DNA from: Bacteroidales bacterium
Lineage (GTDB): Bacteria > Bacteroidota > Bacteroidia > Bacteroidales > JAGOPY01
Assembly (NCBI GenBank): GCA_019429045.1
Contig: JAHYJL010000006.1
Location: 1-40,475, forward strand
Length of the DNA: 40,475 bases
Direction of reading: 5' to 3'
Shown: piece by piece, positions 24,721 through 33,156 of the stretch
Numbering within the stretch: position 1 is the first letter of the stretch
Layout of the letters: each line of letters starts with the position of its first letter
Position numbers and translations under genes: made by a program
Notes under the pieces: model-generated
What the model saw: only the letters and a program-made list of their open reading frames with translations
Databases searched by the model: none
What the model was told of the DNA's origin: nothing

Positions 24721-26229
24721 ATGGAGTTATCAGAACAAGAACTCATCCGGCGGAACTCACTGCAGGAGATCATTAACCTGGGGATTGATCCTTATCCGGC
24801 AGAGGGTTGGGAGGTGAATGCCACCATAGGGGAGATCCTGGAAAAATTTCCGGGCGACAACACCCTTTTCCGGGAGGTCAGCCTGGGCGGGCGGATCATG
24901 AGCCGGCGGATCATGGGGGCGGCCTCTTTTGCGGAGATACAGGATGCTTCCGGCAGGATGCAGTTCTACATGAAACGGGATGAGATCTGTCCCGGAGAGG
25001 ATAAAACTATGTACAATACTGTCTTCAAAAGGCTTCTTGATATCGGTGATATTATCGGTGTGAAAGGTTTTGTTTTCGTCACCCAGATGGGGGAGACCAC
25101 CATTCATGTGAAGGAGTACAGGCTGCTGGCCAAAGCGCTGCGGCCGCTGCCCGTTGTCAAGGAAAAAGAGGGCGAAGTGTACGATGCCTTCACCGATCCC
25201 GAGCAGCGTTACCGGCAACGGTATGTCGACCTGATCGTCAACCCGGAGATCAGGGATGTCTTTACGAAACGCACCAGGCTGATCAATTCCATGCGGTCGT
25301 ATCTTGATGGAAGGGGCTACCTGGAGGTGGAGACGCCCATTCTGCAGCCATTGTATGGCGGCGCGGCGGCCCGGCCTTTCAAAACCCACCACAACTCACT
25401 CGACATGACCCTCTACCTGCGCATCGCCAATGAATTGTACCTGAAAAGGCTGATCGTCGGCGGATATGACGGGGTGTACGAGTTCTCGAAAGATTTCCGG
25501 AACGAGGGGATGGACCGTTTCCATAACCCCGAATTTACGCAGATGGAGCTTTACGTGGCCTATAAGGATTATGAATGGATGATGGCCCTGGTGGAGGAGA
25601 TGGTGGAAAAGATCGCATTGGACCTTCATGGCACCTCAAAGGTTCAGGTGGGGGACCATATGATCGAATTCAAGCGCCCCTGGAAACGGTTCACCATGTT
25701 TGAGGCCATCCGGCATTTCACCGGGATCGATATTTCCGCCATGGATGAGACCGGGCTGCGGCAGACTGCGAAACAGCTCGGTGTTGACATCGATCCTACC
25801 ATGGGCAAGGGCAAGCTGATCGACTCGATTTTTGGTGATAAATGTGAGCCTTTTCTCATTCAACCTACATTTATCACCGATTACCCGGTGGAGATGTCGC
25901 CCCTGGCCAAGAAGCACCGCAACCGGGAGGGGCTGGTGGAGCGGTTCGAGGCCATCTGCAACGGCAAGGAGATCTGCAACGCTTTTTCGGAGCTGAACGA
26001 TCCCATCGACCAGCGGAAGCGGTTCGAATACCAGCTGGAGCTGGGAAAGCGCGGCGACCAGGAGTCGATGGTGCTGGATGAAGACTTTCTCCGGGCGCTG
26101 GAGCACGGTATGCCGCCCACCGCCGGTTTAGGCATCGGCATTGACCGGCTGGCCATGATCATTACCAATTCCCCTTCCATCCAGGATGTGATCTTCTTCC
26201 CGCAGATGAGGCCGGAGAGGAGGGATTAA
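24721..26229 (+). CDS. lysS: Lysyl-tRNA synthetase, class II
   Basis: This 502-residue cytosolic enzyme charges tRNA-Lys. An N-terminal OB-fold anticodon-binding domain (residues about 55-150, [27 protein letters not shown]) is followed by the class II core. Motif 2 is [14 protein letters not shown] near residue 259, and motif 3 is [11 protein letters not shown] near residue 470. [17 protein letters not shown] and [22 protein letters not shown] are characteristic of LysRS. It lacks the C-terminal extension found in some Bacteroides LysRS proteins. Confidence 0.97.
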   Translation: MELSEQELIRRNSLQEIINLGIDPYPAEGWEVNATIGEILEKFPGDNTLFREVSLGGRIMSRRIMGAASFAEIQDASGRMQFYMKRDEICPGEDKTMYNTVFKRLLDIGDIIGVKGFVFVTQMGETTIHVKEYRLLAKALRPLPVVKEKEGEVYDAFTDPEQRYRQRYVDLIVNPEIRDVFTKRTRLINSMRSYLDGRGYLEVETPILQPLYGGAAARPFKTHHNSLDMTLYLRIANELYLKRLIVGGYDGVYEFSKDFRNEGMDRFHNPEFTQMELYVAYKDYEWMMALVEEMVEKIALDLHGTSKVQVGDHMIEFKRPWKRFTMFEAIRHFTGIDISAMDETGLRQTAKQLGVDIDPTMGKGKLIDSIFGDKCEPFLIQPTFITDYPVEMSPLAKKHRNREGLVERFEAICNGKEICNAFSELNDPIDQRKRFEYQLELGKRGDQESMVLDEDFLRALEHGMPPTAGLGIGIDRLAMIITNSPSIQDVIFFPQMRPERRD

Positions 26230-26247
26230 TTTTACCCCACCCCCGGC

Positions 26248-26400
26248 GAGGTTGTATCAAAAGTCAAATTTTTTATTAACCACAGAGGTAACGGAGTATG
26301 CGCAGAGAACACAGAGAATTGATTATCAATCACTAAACACTCTGTGTTTTCTGTGCCTTCTCTGCGATCTCTGTGGTTAAAGAACTTTTGATACACCCTC
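26248..26400. mobile_element. 153-bp element with terminal inverted repeats (element 1)
   Basis: The left end GAGGTTGTATCAAAAGTC (26248-26265) is the near-perfect inverse of the right end at 26383-26400 (16 of 18 match). Inside is a second long imperfect inverted repeat (about 26278-26319 and 26339-26378) of CACAGAG-type wording starting AACCACAGAG and ending CTCTGTGGTT. No open frame of note and no obvious target-site duplication. The ends match those of the element at 33157-33319. It looks like a non-autonomous (MITE-like) element, which is inference. Confidence 0.65.
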
Positions 26401-26456
26401 AAAAAGGGAGGGGGTATTCGTATTTCGTAATTTTACGAACAAAAGTATAAAAAAAA

Positions 26457-26750
26457 TTATATACGCCAGAAATTTTTAAATAATTCTCTGGCAGCATTCC
26501 AATTTTCGTGGTTGATGCAGTACCTGATCTTGGGAGCTTCAATCTCGCCCTGGATCAGGCCTGCTTTTTTGAGCTCTTTCAGGTGCTGCGACAGGGTGGA
26601 TTTTGCAATAGGCAATATATCTGAAAGGTCGCCGCTATAGCAGCAGGATTGTCTGGAAAGCAGTTCCAGTATATAGATCCGCACGGGGTGCCCCAGGGCT
26701 TTGGCAAAACGAGCAGTTTTTTGCTGGTCATTGGTGATGGTTTCTTGCAT
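26457..26750 (-). CDS. ArsR-family winged-helix regulator
   Basis: This 97-residue DNA-binding protein shows FAKALGHPVRIYILELLSRQSCCYSGDLSDILPIAKSTLSQHLKELKKAGLIQG, the ArsR fold with recognition helix AKSTLSQHLKELKKAG. The paired cysteines in SCCYSGDL sit where metal-sensing members carry C-V-C, so metal or redox sensing is possible, but the exact motif differs. It lies downstream of the GDPD gene on the same strand with its own -7-like box. No metal-efflux gene is adjacent, so the target is unknown. Confidence 0.9.
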   Translation of the reverse strand: MQETITNDQQKTARFAKALGHPVRIYILELLSRQSCCYSGDLSDILPIAKSTLSQHLKELKKAGLIQGEIEAPKIRYCINHENWNAARELFKNFWRI

Positions 26751-26770
26751 CAGAGATGGTTTTTATAAGG

Positions 26771-26778
26771 CAAAGATA
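26771..26778 (-). promoter_or_regulatory. -7 box candidate for the ArsR gene
   Basis: The minus strand reads TATCTTTG, an exact TAnnTTTG match 20 nt upstream of the ATG at 26750. No -33 TTG is seen at the right spacing. Confidence 0.4.
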
Positions 26779-26785
26779 ATCGAAA

Positions 26786-27619
26786 TCAGGGAAAATCAGT
26801 GATCCAGCCGTCCCAGCCTTCACTGTCGAGTGGAATGCAGGGTGTTTCTTTCCGGCAGCCCCAAAGGAAGATCTTCTTTCCCTCTCTATGCACCTGATCC
26901 GAAAACCACATGTTGAAAAACCGGTAGTGCATATTGATGGACTCTACATAAGCATATTTGTTCATGCTGAAACGAGTCATCCTGCCATCGAAAACATAAG
27001 GGATAAAGCGGTATTTGAATACAATCAGCTTATGCAGGACAATCTCGGGCGCCAGTTCATACATGGTTTCCAGGACTTTATCGTTAAAAGCCTGCACGAC
27101 ACACCAATCAGCCGCTTCGTATTTCCTGATCAGCCGGACTACTTCCGCTTCGATACCTTCGTTCTCCTTTCCCTTCCTTTTTATTTCGATCAGGAGTTTT
27201 GCTTTCCCATCAATATGACGGATCACCTCTTCAAGGGTCGGAATTTTCACCCCCCTGAAAGGCTCACCGAACCAGCTTCCGGCATCAAGGGATTGGATAT
27301 ATTCTGCAGAAAGTTCCCGGACTTTGCCTTTGCCATTGGTAGTCCGGTCAACCGTGGCGTCATGAATGACGATCACCTTGCCATCGCGTGAAAGATGCAC
27401 ATCGATCTCGACGTAATCCACACCGGCAGCCAGAGCAGAATCGATAGCAGGCAAAGTATTTTCAGGAGCTGTTCCCGAAGCGCCACGATGGGCAATGAAT
27501 AAAGGTTGGAGGCTACCGCCGCCGGGCGTGCTGTTGGAGAGGCGAACCGGTACGAAAGTCAGTGCCAGGATCATCGGCAAAAAGATAATGACGGCCAAAA
27601 TTTTAACAATTATTTTCAT
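26786..27619 (-). CDS. Glycerophosphodiester phosphodiesterase
   Basis: This 277-residue enzyme cleaves glycerophosphodiesters to glycerol-3-phosphate and an alcohol. An N-terminal hydrophobic helix (residues 1-28) anchors or exports it. Catalytic and metal residues are visible: H44-R45 in AHRGASGTAPENT, E54, E71 and D73 in VEIDVHLSRDG, and H86 in VIHDATVDRTTNG. IPTLEEV and LLIEIK follow, and the end GWDGWITDFP is typical. It probably acts in the periplasm on deacylated phospholipids. Confidence 0.93.
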   Translation of the reverse strand: MKIIVKILAVIIFLPMILALTFVPVRLSNSTPGGGSLQPLFIAHRGASGTAPENTLPAIDSALAAGVDYVEIDVHLSRDGKVIVIHDATVDRTTNGKGKVRELSAEYIQSLDAGSWFGEPFRGVKIPTLEEVIRHIDGKAKLLIEIKRKGKENEGIEAEVVRLIRKYEAADWCVVQAFNDKVLETMYELAPEIVLHKLIVFKYRFIPYVFDGRMTRFSMNKYAYVESINMHYRFFNMWFSDQVHREGKKIFLWGCRKETPCIPLDSEGWDGWITDFP

Positions 27620-27641
27620 CTAAGATAGTGATTTCCTACAA

Positions 27642-27672
27642 TTGGGCGGTTTCCTAAATAATTATAAATTTG
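27642..27672 (+). promoter_or_regulatory. Bacteroidota-type promoter upstream of the AAA+ remnant
   Basis: TTG (27642-27644) and TAAATTTG (27665-27672) are 20 nt apart, matching both consensus boxes and the spacing. It points at the decayed AAA+ gene, so a promoter appears to survive where the coding sequence has not. Confidence 0.55.
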
Positions 27673-27697
27673 AAAACTGGTAATAAAGGTACAGCAA

Positions 27698-28193
27698 ATG
27701 GCACTATCCAGACTAAAAAACCCCGGGAAGAATTCTACAACAAATTACAAATTCATTTCACTGAAAACTTACAACTGGGAAAGCCCGAACAACAATATCA
27801 GGAAATAATATTTACAAGTCGCTGGGCATCCTTGAACGGGGGCACCTTGTAGAATCTGATGCCAGCGACCTGGTAGCCGGTTACCTGGGCCAGACCGGAA
27901 TGAAAACCAAGGAACGCATCAATGAAGCGATGGGGGGCGTGCTGTTCATCGATGAAGCTTACTCACTGATGGACGGGCAGCATCCCGACTTTGGCAAAAA
28001 GGCCATCGATACGATGATAAAGCTGATGGACGATAAAAGGGGAGAGTTTGCCGTGATTGTTGCCGGCTATCCAAAGCCCATGCAGCAGTTTCTCGATTCC
28101 AATCCCGGCATGCGGTCAAGGTTTGATCATACTTTTACATTTTATGATTTCACGGTAGAGGAGCTCGATACCATTGCGCTGAACATGCTTTAA
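27698..28193 (+). pseudogene. Decayed CbxX/CfxQ-type AAA+ ATPase
   Basis: The 3' part reads cleanly as IYKSLGILERGHLVESDASDL…VAGYLGQTGMKTKERI, then GGVLFIDEAYSL (Walker B) and GEFAVIVAGYPKPMQQFLDSNPGMRSRF, the core of CbxX/SpoVK AAA+ ATPases. Upstream, the Walker A region survives only as a scrambled stretch (HFTENLQLGK around 27750-27785) in a different frame, with a frameshift near 27810. The N-terminus and everything after LNML are missing. It could be a short expressed fragment starting at 27900, but the loss of Walker A makes ATPase activity unlikely. Confidence 0.75.
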
Positions 28194-28427
28194 AATGCAG
28201 GACTGACCCTGGCCCCTGATGTAGTTTAAAAGATCCGGCGGGTGACGGGGGATAATACCAGGCAAATTCCAAATCAACATCGACACATCGACCAATCGGC
28301 CAATCGGCCAATCCTCAAATCGGCAAATCCCTCTCCCCGCCGCCCTTCCGCAATGCGCCAACAGAACCCTCACCCGCCTGACGGCGGGTTCGGGATGACG
28401 GCTGTTGGTGCGTAAAAAAATGTATAA

Positions 28428-28452
28428 GTGCGGCGCGCTGCGCGCGCCGCAC
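28428..28452. repeat. Perfect 11-bp-arm GC-rich hairpin
   Basis: GTGCGGCGCGC (28428-28438) and its exact reverse complement (28442-28452) are separated by 3 nt. AT-rich sequence and the outer inverted GGGATGACGGC/GCCGTCATCCC arms surround it, giving a nested cruciform-like structure. Confidence 0.85.
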
Positions 28453-28608
28453 AATGGTTGTTATATATAAAAAGCCGTCATCCCGATCCGCCAAAGGCGG
28501 AGAGGTACCCGTTTTTTTCACGTACCGCCGTCATCCCGAGGATCCCGCCGCCAGGCGGAAGACGAGGGACCTGCTGGCCCAATCAACAGATCCCTGCTTC
28601 GTCGGGAT

Positions 28609-28638
28609 AAAAAAAAGGCCGCCACCTGGGTGACGGCC
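28609..28638 (-). terminator. Intrinsic terminator of the 331-residue lipoprotein gene
   Basis: On the minus strand GGCCGTCACC pairs with GGTGGCGGCC (one mismatch), followed directly by eight T residues. It lies 25 nt past the stop codon of the lipoprotein gene at 28664. Confidence 0.85.
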
Positions 28639-28663
28639 TAGTAATGCTAAAATAAATATGATA

Positions 28664-29659
28664 TTAGTCTATGCATTTGCGGACATCAAGATGTATTACA
28701 TAATAATCATAACCAAAAATATCTTCAATATTTAGGCTATTACTCTGATAAAGCAAATCATTTTGATTTTGTCCAGGGTTGGGTTTCACAGCGGGTGGAT
28801 TTTCATTGTATCCGAATACTTTAACAGCATCCCACACATCCTGGAGTTCCCAACCACCTGTCAATGTGATAACCAATTCTCCATTAACAAATTCAACAGT
28901 TCCAACTTCGATTGTCTGACCTGCCCAGATAATTTCAGCTCCAACACCGTCATAATAGAACCACCAGGCGTTGCCTCCACCTTCAGTTTCACCGCCAAAA
29001 GCGGTTTCTGTTTGCCAATTTTCGCAGCTGCAATAATCATAAAGCTCATATGTAAAGAATGCAGGAGTGCTTGCTGTGCCCAGCCATACCGGCTGCCCAT
29101 CTCCTTCTGCCCTGACAGTATAAACCATCTCGGTGCAGGCTTCCCATCCTTCAGGTAACGGAAAAGCTTGAATATACTCAGTGGCTGTCTCTACGATATC
29201 AGGCGTTTCCGAATTATCCATGCTGTAAGTATATACTGTCCCATTTAATGTAATAATAACTGTTTCAAACGGATAATTATTATATGTGGGGTCTAATAGG
29301 GTCCAAATACCGTCAACTTTTTTCTGGTCATACTGATAACCAAAAACATTTGTTTGAACATAAAAATACTCGGCATCATTCCAGGTAGATACGACAATTT
29401 TTTTGTTGTTTTTATAATATCCAGGGAATTGGGCCAATGGTCCCCACTGACGCGTAAAAGAGGTAGTGATAAGGTAAAACGGCCCATCCTCAAGGCAGCC
29501 TTCATCACAAAGAGGCATTACACCTGGATTTGGGACATCCTTCACCACCATCGTACCCTGTTCTTTCACAGGTTGCATCGTCTCCTTCTGGCAGGAGTGG
29601 AAGATTGCGCCGGCGATAAGGATCGTTGCGGCGGCCATTAAAATTTTCATTGTTTTCAT
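28664..29659 (-). CDS. Putative exported lipoprotein, unknown function
   Basis: This 331-residue protein has a signal peptide and lipobox IFHSC (Cys23 from the first Met). The mature part is rich in Tyr, Trp and Gly and appears beta-structured. The C-terminal stretch (TETAFGGETEGGGNAWWFYYDG… GELVITLTGGWELQDVWDAVKVFGY… YYVIHLDVRK) resembles a domain I have seen repeated in secreted Bacteroidota proteins, but I cannot name it. Function is unknown. The gene stands alone with its own promoter candidate and a clear terminator, in an AT-richer stretch. A second ATG three codons in (29650) is an equally good start. Confidence 0.75.
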   Translation of the reverse strand: MKTMKILMAAATILIAGAIFHSCQKETMQPVKEQGTMVVKDVPNPGVMPLCDEGCLEDGPFYLITTSFTRQWGPLAQFPGYYKNNKKIVVSTWNDAEYFYVQTNVFGYQYDQKKVDGIWTLLDPTYNNYPFETVIITLNGTVYTYSMDNSETPDIVETATEYIQAFPLPEGWEACTEMVYTVRAEGDGQPVWLGTASTPAFFTYELYDYCSCENWQTETAFGGETEGGGNAWWFYYDGVGAEIIWAGQTIEVGTVEFVNGELVITLTGGWELQDVWDAVKVFGYNENPPAVKPNPGQNQNDLLYQSNSLNIEDIFGYDYYVIHLDVRKCID

Positions 29660-29811
29660 GATTTTCGGGTTTTAAAAGTTGGGTTTAATAATTAAATGCT
29701 CTTCGCATATATATTTATTTTTTTAGATACGTATCCCTGTTAAGTTGATTGAATAGTGATAAATAAGGAAACTAGTAAAATTTGGTATTATAAAAATGCT
29801 ATTAAGCCGTG

Positions 29812-29841
29812 CAAATATAAGAAATATTTATAAAATAACAA
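29812..29841 (-). promoter_or_regulatory. Bacteroidota-type promoter for the 331-residue lipoprotein gene
   Basis: On the minus strand CTTG (TTG at 29841-29839) and TATATTTG (29819-29812) are 19 nt apart, fitting the -33/-7 pattern. It lies about 150 nt before the start codon, implying a long leader. The rest of the 278-nt gap (29660-29937) is AT-rich and I see nothing else in it. Confidence 0.5.
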
Positions 29842-29937
29842 GACGGGCTAATTTATAATCATTCTAAATAATTTACCTCCCCACTCCAACCAACCCCATC
29901 TATTTATACACATCTAATTCAATACTAAACACTAAAC

Positions 29938-31029
29938 CTAATACCTGTAAGCCATCGCATTGATATTCATCCCTGCTCCCACCGAGGCAAACATGATCAG
30001 GTCGCCCGGTCTGAGGCAATGGCCTTTCTCATCCCCTTCTCCCTTCCGGACCTGGTCGAACAGTGTCGGAATGGTCGCCACCGAACTGTTTCCCAGCTTA
30101 TGGATGCTCATGGGTGTAATGCCTTCGGGCACTTCACGGATCTTATAGAGCCGGTAAAAGCGCTTGATGATCTCATCGTCCATTTTCTCATTGGCCTGGT
30201 GGATGAATATCTTTTTCAGGTCATGCACATCCGCCCCGATTTTGTCAAGTGCAGCTTTCATGGCAGCCGGGACATGAGTCAGGGCAAACTCGTAAATTTT
30301 CCGGCCAAGCATCTTGATATAGCGTATCTTCGGATCGGCGGTGGCATTATTGCTTTGTCCGAGATAGAGATAATAGGCTTCCTTTTTAGCATAGGTTGCC
30401 GATACCGAAGATAAGATGCCTTCTTGATGATCACCTTCTTTGAGTTGGAGAACACATGCCCCTGCACCATCGGCATAGATCATCGAGTCGCGGTCGTACA
30501 TGTCGATGACCCTGGACAAAGTCTCGGTCCCAACAACCAGGCAGTTTTTAGTCTGGCCGGCACGTACGAAAGCTTCTGCCTGGATCAGCCCCTGCAGCCA
30601 CCCCGGGCAGCCGAACAGCAGATCGTATGCAACACAAAACGGATTTTCTATCCCAAGCTTTTGTTTGATGCGGGATGCCAGGCTTGGCACAGTATCTGTC
30701 TGAATGGTATGTTTCCTGACATCGCCGAAATCATGTGCTACAATGATCTGATCAATCTCTTCCGGATTGATTGCAGCATCTTCTATAGCCCTTTGGGCTG
30801 CAATGGCACCGATATCAGATGCCACCTGGTTATCACTTGCATAGCGACGTTCGATAATACCAGTGATGGCAAGGAATTTTTCTGATATCTCTTCATGACT
30901 TCCCGCAAAAGCGGTCCCGTCCATATCATAAAAGACAGTGCCGGCGAAGTCTTCATTTGTGACAACACCGATAGGGATATAGCTGCCGGTGCCGGTAATG
31001 ATGATGTTGTTATGTGTTGCTGTGGTCAT
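29938..31029 (-). CDS. 3-oxoacyl-ACP synthase III (FabH-like)
   Basis: This 363-residue thiolase-fold condensing enzyme has the KAS III triad C141 (LLFGCPGWLQG), H277 (FIHQANEKM) and N314 (KLGNSSVATIP). It may start fatty acid synthesis from an acyl-CoA and malonyl-ACP. The length is above typical FabH (about 317-330), with an insertion near residues 30-45 (GTVFYDMDGTAFAGSHEEISEKF). That insertion and the single-gene context leave room for a specialised acyl substrate, so I do not assign fabH. The dihydrouridine synthase gene lies upstream on the same strand, 49 nt away across a palindrome. Confidence 0.88.
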   Translation of the reverse strand: MTTATHNNIIITGTGSYIPIGVVTNEDFAGTVFYDMDGTAFAGSHEEISEKFLAITGIIERRYASDNQVASDIGAIAAQRAIEDAAINPEEIDQIIVAHDFGDVRKHTIQTDTVPSLASRIKQKLGIENPFCVAYDLLFGCPGWLQGLIQAEAFVRAGQTKNCLVVGTETLSRVIDMYDRDSMIYADGAGACVLQLKEGDHQEGILSSVSATYAKKEAYYLYLGQSNNATADPKIRYIKMLGRKIYEFALTHVPAAMKAALDKIGADVHDLKKIFIHQANEKMDDEIIKRFYRLYKIREVPEGITPMSIHKLGNSSVATIPTLFDQVRKGEGDEKGHCLRPGDLIMFASVGAGMNINAMAYRY

Positions 31030-31044
31030 GTGTTGCTCTGTTTT

Positions 31045-31068
31045 AACCGACGGGTTAACCCGTCGGTT
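31045..31068. repeat. Palindrome P1 (CCGACGGG type)
   Basis: The core CCGACGGGTTAACCCGTCGG (31047-31066) is perfectly self-complementary and extends by two A/T pairs on each side. On the plus strand TTTTCTT follows, so it could also act as a terminator in that direction, although both flanking genes are on the minus strand. It is one of five related palindromes in the window. Confidence 0.85.
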
Positions 31069-31078
31069 TTCTTACTAT

Positions 31079-32056
31079 TTACTGATAATTATCTTCAATT
31101 TCTTTAAAAATTCTTTCTACCTCTTCCAAAGTGACCGCCTCCATCAGGGCGACGCGGTACGGTTTGAATCCCGGGTAGCCCTTGAAATAGTCGGCGTAGT
31201 GCTTGCGCATTTCCAGGACAGCCGTGCGCTCACCTTTCCATTCGACCGATTTTTGCAGGTGCAATTTACAAATCTTTATCCTTTCATGGATGCCGGGCGG
31301 CGGTAGTTTTTCGCCGGTGGCCAGGAAGTGCTTTATATCCCTGAAAATCCAAGGGTTTCCGTAGCTGCCGCGGGCGATCATCAGTCCATCTACACCATAA
31401 TTTTCTCTGAAAAATTTTGCCGCTTCGGGTGTAAAAACATCACCATTGCCGATAACAGGTATGCGCATGCGGGGATTTTTCTTTACTTCACCGAGCAATG
31501 TCCAGTCGGCCGGTTCGCTGCTGCGTGTCACGCGTGTCCGGGCATGGATGGTGATGGCCTGAATGCCCACATCCTGCAATTTTTCTGCAATTTCCACAAT
31601 TTCCTTCCGGTGATTGTCATAACCCAGCCGCGTTTTAACCGTAACGGGCTTTTTCACCGCGTTCACCACAGCCTCGGTCATCTTTACCATTTTAGGGATA
31701 TCGTTCAGTATACCTGAGCCCGCCCCTTTGTTGGCCACTTTTTTCACCGGGCAGCCATAGTTGATATCGATGATATCCGGATCAGCTTCTTCCGCAAATT
31801 GCGCCGCTTTCACCATTGACTGAATATCATGTCCATAAATCTGAATGCCAATGGGGCGTTCGAATTCGGTGAATTCAAGCTTTTTGACGCTTTTGGCCGC
31901 TTCGCGGATCAGTCCTTCCGAAGATATAAATTCAGTGTACATGATATCGGCGCCGTATATCTTGCAAACATGGCGAAAGGGAGGATCGCTCACATCTTCC
32001 ATGGGAGCCAGTAAAACCGGGAAACCCGGTATCTCAATATGGCCTATTTTAAGCAA
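31079..32056 (-). CDS. dusB: tRNA-dihydrouridine synthase (DusB-like)
   Basis: This 325-residue flavoenzyme reduces uridine to dihydrouridine in tRNA. It shows the FMN-barrel opening VLLAPMEDVSDPPFRHVCK, catalytic Cys102 in INYGCPVKKVANKGAGSGIL, VTVKTRLGY, the RTRVTRSSEPADW block and IPVIGNGDVFTPEAA…GVDGLMIARGSYGNPWIF. The subgroup is DusB-like by the GCPVKKV wording and length. It is divergent from the CPBP protease gene across 58 nt. Confidence 0.93.
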   Translation of the reverse strand: MLKIGHIEIPGFPVLLAPMEDVSDPPFRHVCKIYGADIMYTEFISSEGLIREAAKSVKKLEFTEFERPIGIQIYGHDIQSMVKAAQFAEEADPDIIDINYGCPVKKVANKGAGSGILNDIPKMVKMTEAVVNAVKKPVTVKTRLGYDNHRKEIVEIAEKLQDVGIQAITIHARTRVTRSSEPADWTLLGEVKKNPRMRIPVIGNGDVFTPEAAKFFRENYGVDGLMIARGSYGNPWIFRDIKHFLATGEKLPPPGIHERIKICKLHLQKSVEWKGERTAVLEMRKHYADYFKGYPGFKPYRVALMEAVTLEEVERIFKEIEDNYQ

Positions 32057-32078
32057 ATGAGCAGAGGTTTTTCGTCTG

Positions 32079-32086
32079 CAAATTTA
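32079..32086 (-). promoter_or_regulatory. -7 box for dusB
   Basis: The minus strand reads TAAATTTG, an exact TAnnTTTG match 22 nt before the dusB ATG. It lies two bases from the oppositely directed box for the CPBP gene. A CAA (TTG on the minus strand) occurs at 16 nt, short of the usual spacing. Confidence 0.45.
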
Positions 32087-32087
32087 C

Positions 32088-32095
32088 TATTTTTG
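32088..32095 (+). promoter_or_regulatory. -7 box for the CPBP protease gene
   Basis: TATTTTTG matches TAnnTTTG and ends 19 nt before the ATG at 32115. No clear -33 TTG is seen. Confidence 0.45.
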
Positions 32096-32114
32096 AAGTT
32101 TTCAATAACAGATT

Positions 32115-33068
32115 ATGTTTCGAGAGCCCCCTTTACTGCATTTTTCTCCGTTTCTGAAGATCCTGTCACTGATCATGATCATGATCGTTGCTTTCTTCAT
32201 TGTTCTGGCCATCGGAGTAACTATTTCGCTGCCATTTTTCGGAACAGCTTTGCTCGACAGCATGGCATCAATGAATAATTACGCTGATCCGCGATATATT
32301 ATAGCGCTGAAATATTTCCAGATCGTAAACCAGATAGGGGTTTTCATTGCGCCCGCCATCGTTTTTGTTATCTTCACCGATGATGATTTCAGGAGATACC
32401 TTTACCTCAGGGGAAAAATAAAATGGTTCAGCCTCCTGTTCGGGGTCTTGTTGCTCATCCTTTCCCTGCCATTTATCAGTTGGTTGGTAGAGATAAACAA
32501 TAACATCCATCTGCCGGAAACCTTATCCGGTATTGAAACCTGGATGCGCGATGCCGAGGACAATGCCCGCAGGCTGACAGACGCTTTTTTAGCCACATCG
32601 CACTGGGGCGGCTTCCTGGTGAACCTGCTGATGATAGCAGTACTGGCAGCTATCGGGGAGGAACTGGTATTCAGGGGCGTCCTGGTGCGCCTGTTCAGGG
32701 AGTGGACACATAACATCCACCTGGCCGTTATCATAACCGCCTTCCTGTTCAGTGCGTTGCACCTGCAGTTCTATGGTTTTTTCGGGCGGTTCCTGCTGGG
32801 TATCCTGCTGGGTTATCTTTTCGTATGGTCCGGGTCGCTCTGGGTGCCGATATTTGTGCATTTTATGAACAATGCCATAGCGGTGTTGATTTCATTTTTA
32901 GGTCAGCGGGGCGTCATCGACACTGATCTGGATACATTCGGCTCATCGCAGAACATAATCATCATTACGGGCAGTTTTTTCCTTATGGTATTTACCATGG
33001 CGCTGATTTACCTGCATGAGCAGGGGTACTTCAGGAAGAGGGCCCGGGACGCAGCCGGGCAGGAGTAA
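32115..33068 (+). CDS. CPBP family intramembrane metalloprotease
   Basis: This 317-residue polytopic membrane protein has about eight helices and the Abi/CPBP motifs: E182-E183-x3-R187 (GEELVFRGVL), H216 (FSALHLQFYGFFGRF) and H249 with N252/N253 (HFMNNA). The family includes the CaaX-prenyl protease Rce1 and bacterial self-immunity proteins; the bacterial substrate here is unknown. All catalytic residues are present. It is divergent from dusB. Confidence 0.9.
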   Translation: MFREPPLLHFSPFLKILSLIMIMIVAFFIVLAIGVTISLPFFGTALLDSMASMNNYADPRYIIALKYFQIVNQIGVFIAPAIVFVIFTDDDFRRYLYLRGKIKWFSLLFGVLLLILSLPFISWLVEINNNIHLPETLSGIETWMRDAEDNARRLTDAFLATSHWGGFLVNLLMIAVLAAIGEELVFRGVLVRLFREWTHNIHLAVIITAFLFSALHLQFYGFFGRFLLGILLGYLFVWSGSLWVPIFVHFMNNAIAVLISFLGQRGVIDTDLDTFGSSQNIIIITGSFFLMVFTMALIYLHEQGYFRKRARDAAGQE

Positions 33069-33069
33069 A

Positions 33070-33130
33070 CCGATGGCTTTAGCCGTTGGACTACTAAAAA
33101 AGGTCGTGCTCCAACGACTAAAGCCGTTGG
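33070..33130. repeat. Palindrome pair P2-P3
   Basis: CCGATGGCTTTAGCCGTTGG (33070-33089) and CCAACGACTAAAGCCGTTGG (33111-33130) are related near-palindromes placed as an inverted pair (centres GGCTTTAG and its reverse complement), 21 nt apart. P2 begins two bases after the CPBP stop codon. They share the pattern CCRACGGsTTwAsCCGTYGG with P1, P4 and P5. Confidence 0.8.
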
Positions 33131-33156
33131 TTCCGAGTATTTTACAAAAGTTGGAA

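Larger units (their letters stand above)
28194..28663. repeat. Gene-free region with REP-like palindromes
   Basis: This 470-nt gap has no credible gene. It holds AATCGGCC-type 8-bp repeats (about 28290-28325). The motif GCCGTCATCCCGA appears three times: inverted at about 28391-28403, direct at 28473-28485 and direct at about 28528-28540. Each is flanked by GCGG/CCGC short palindromes. Between the first two lies a perfect hairpin with 11-bp arms. A terminator follows at 28609-28638. Confidence 0.7.

Noticed and set aside
28116-28521. Minus-strand frames in the REP-like region
   Set aside because: They are made of repeat and palindrome sequence with no domain signal.
31045-31078. P1 palindrome as the terminator of dusB
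   Set aside because: On the minus strand the hairpin is followed by AAAACAG rather than a T tract; the T-rich tail lies on the plus strand, where no gene ends.
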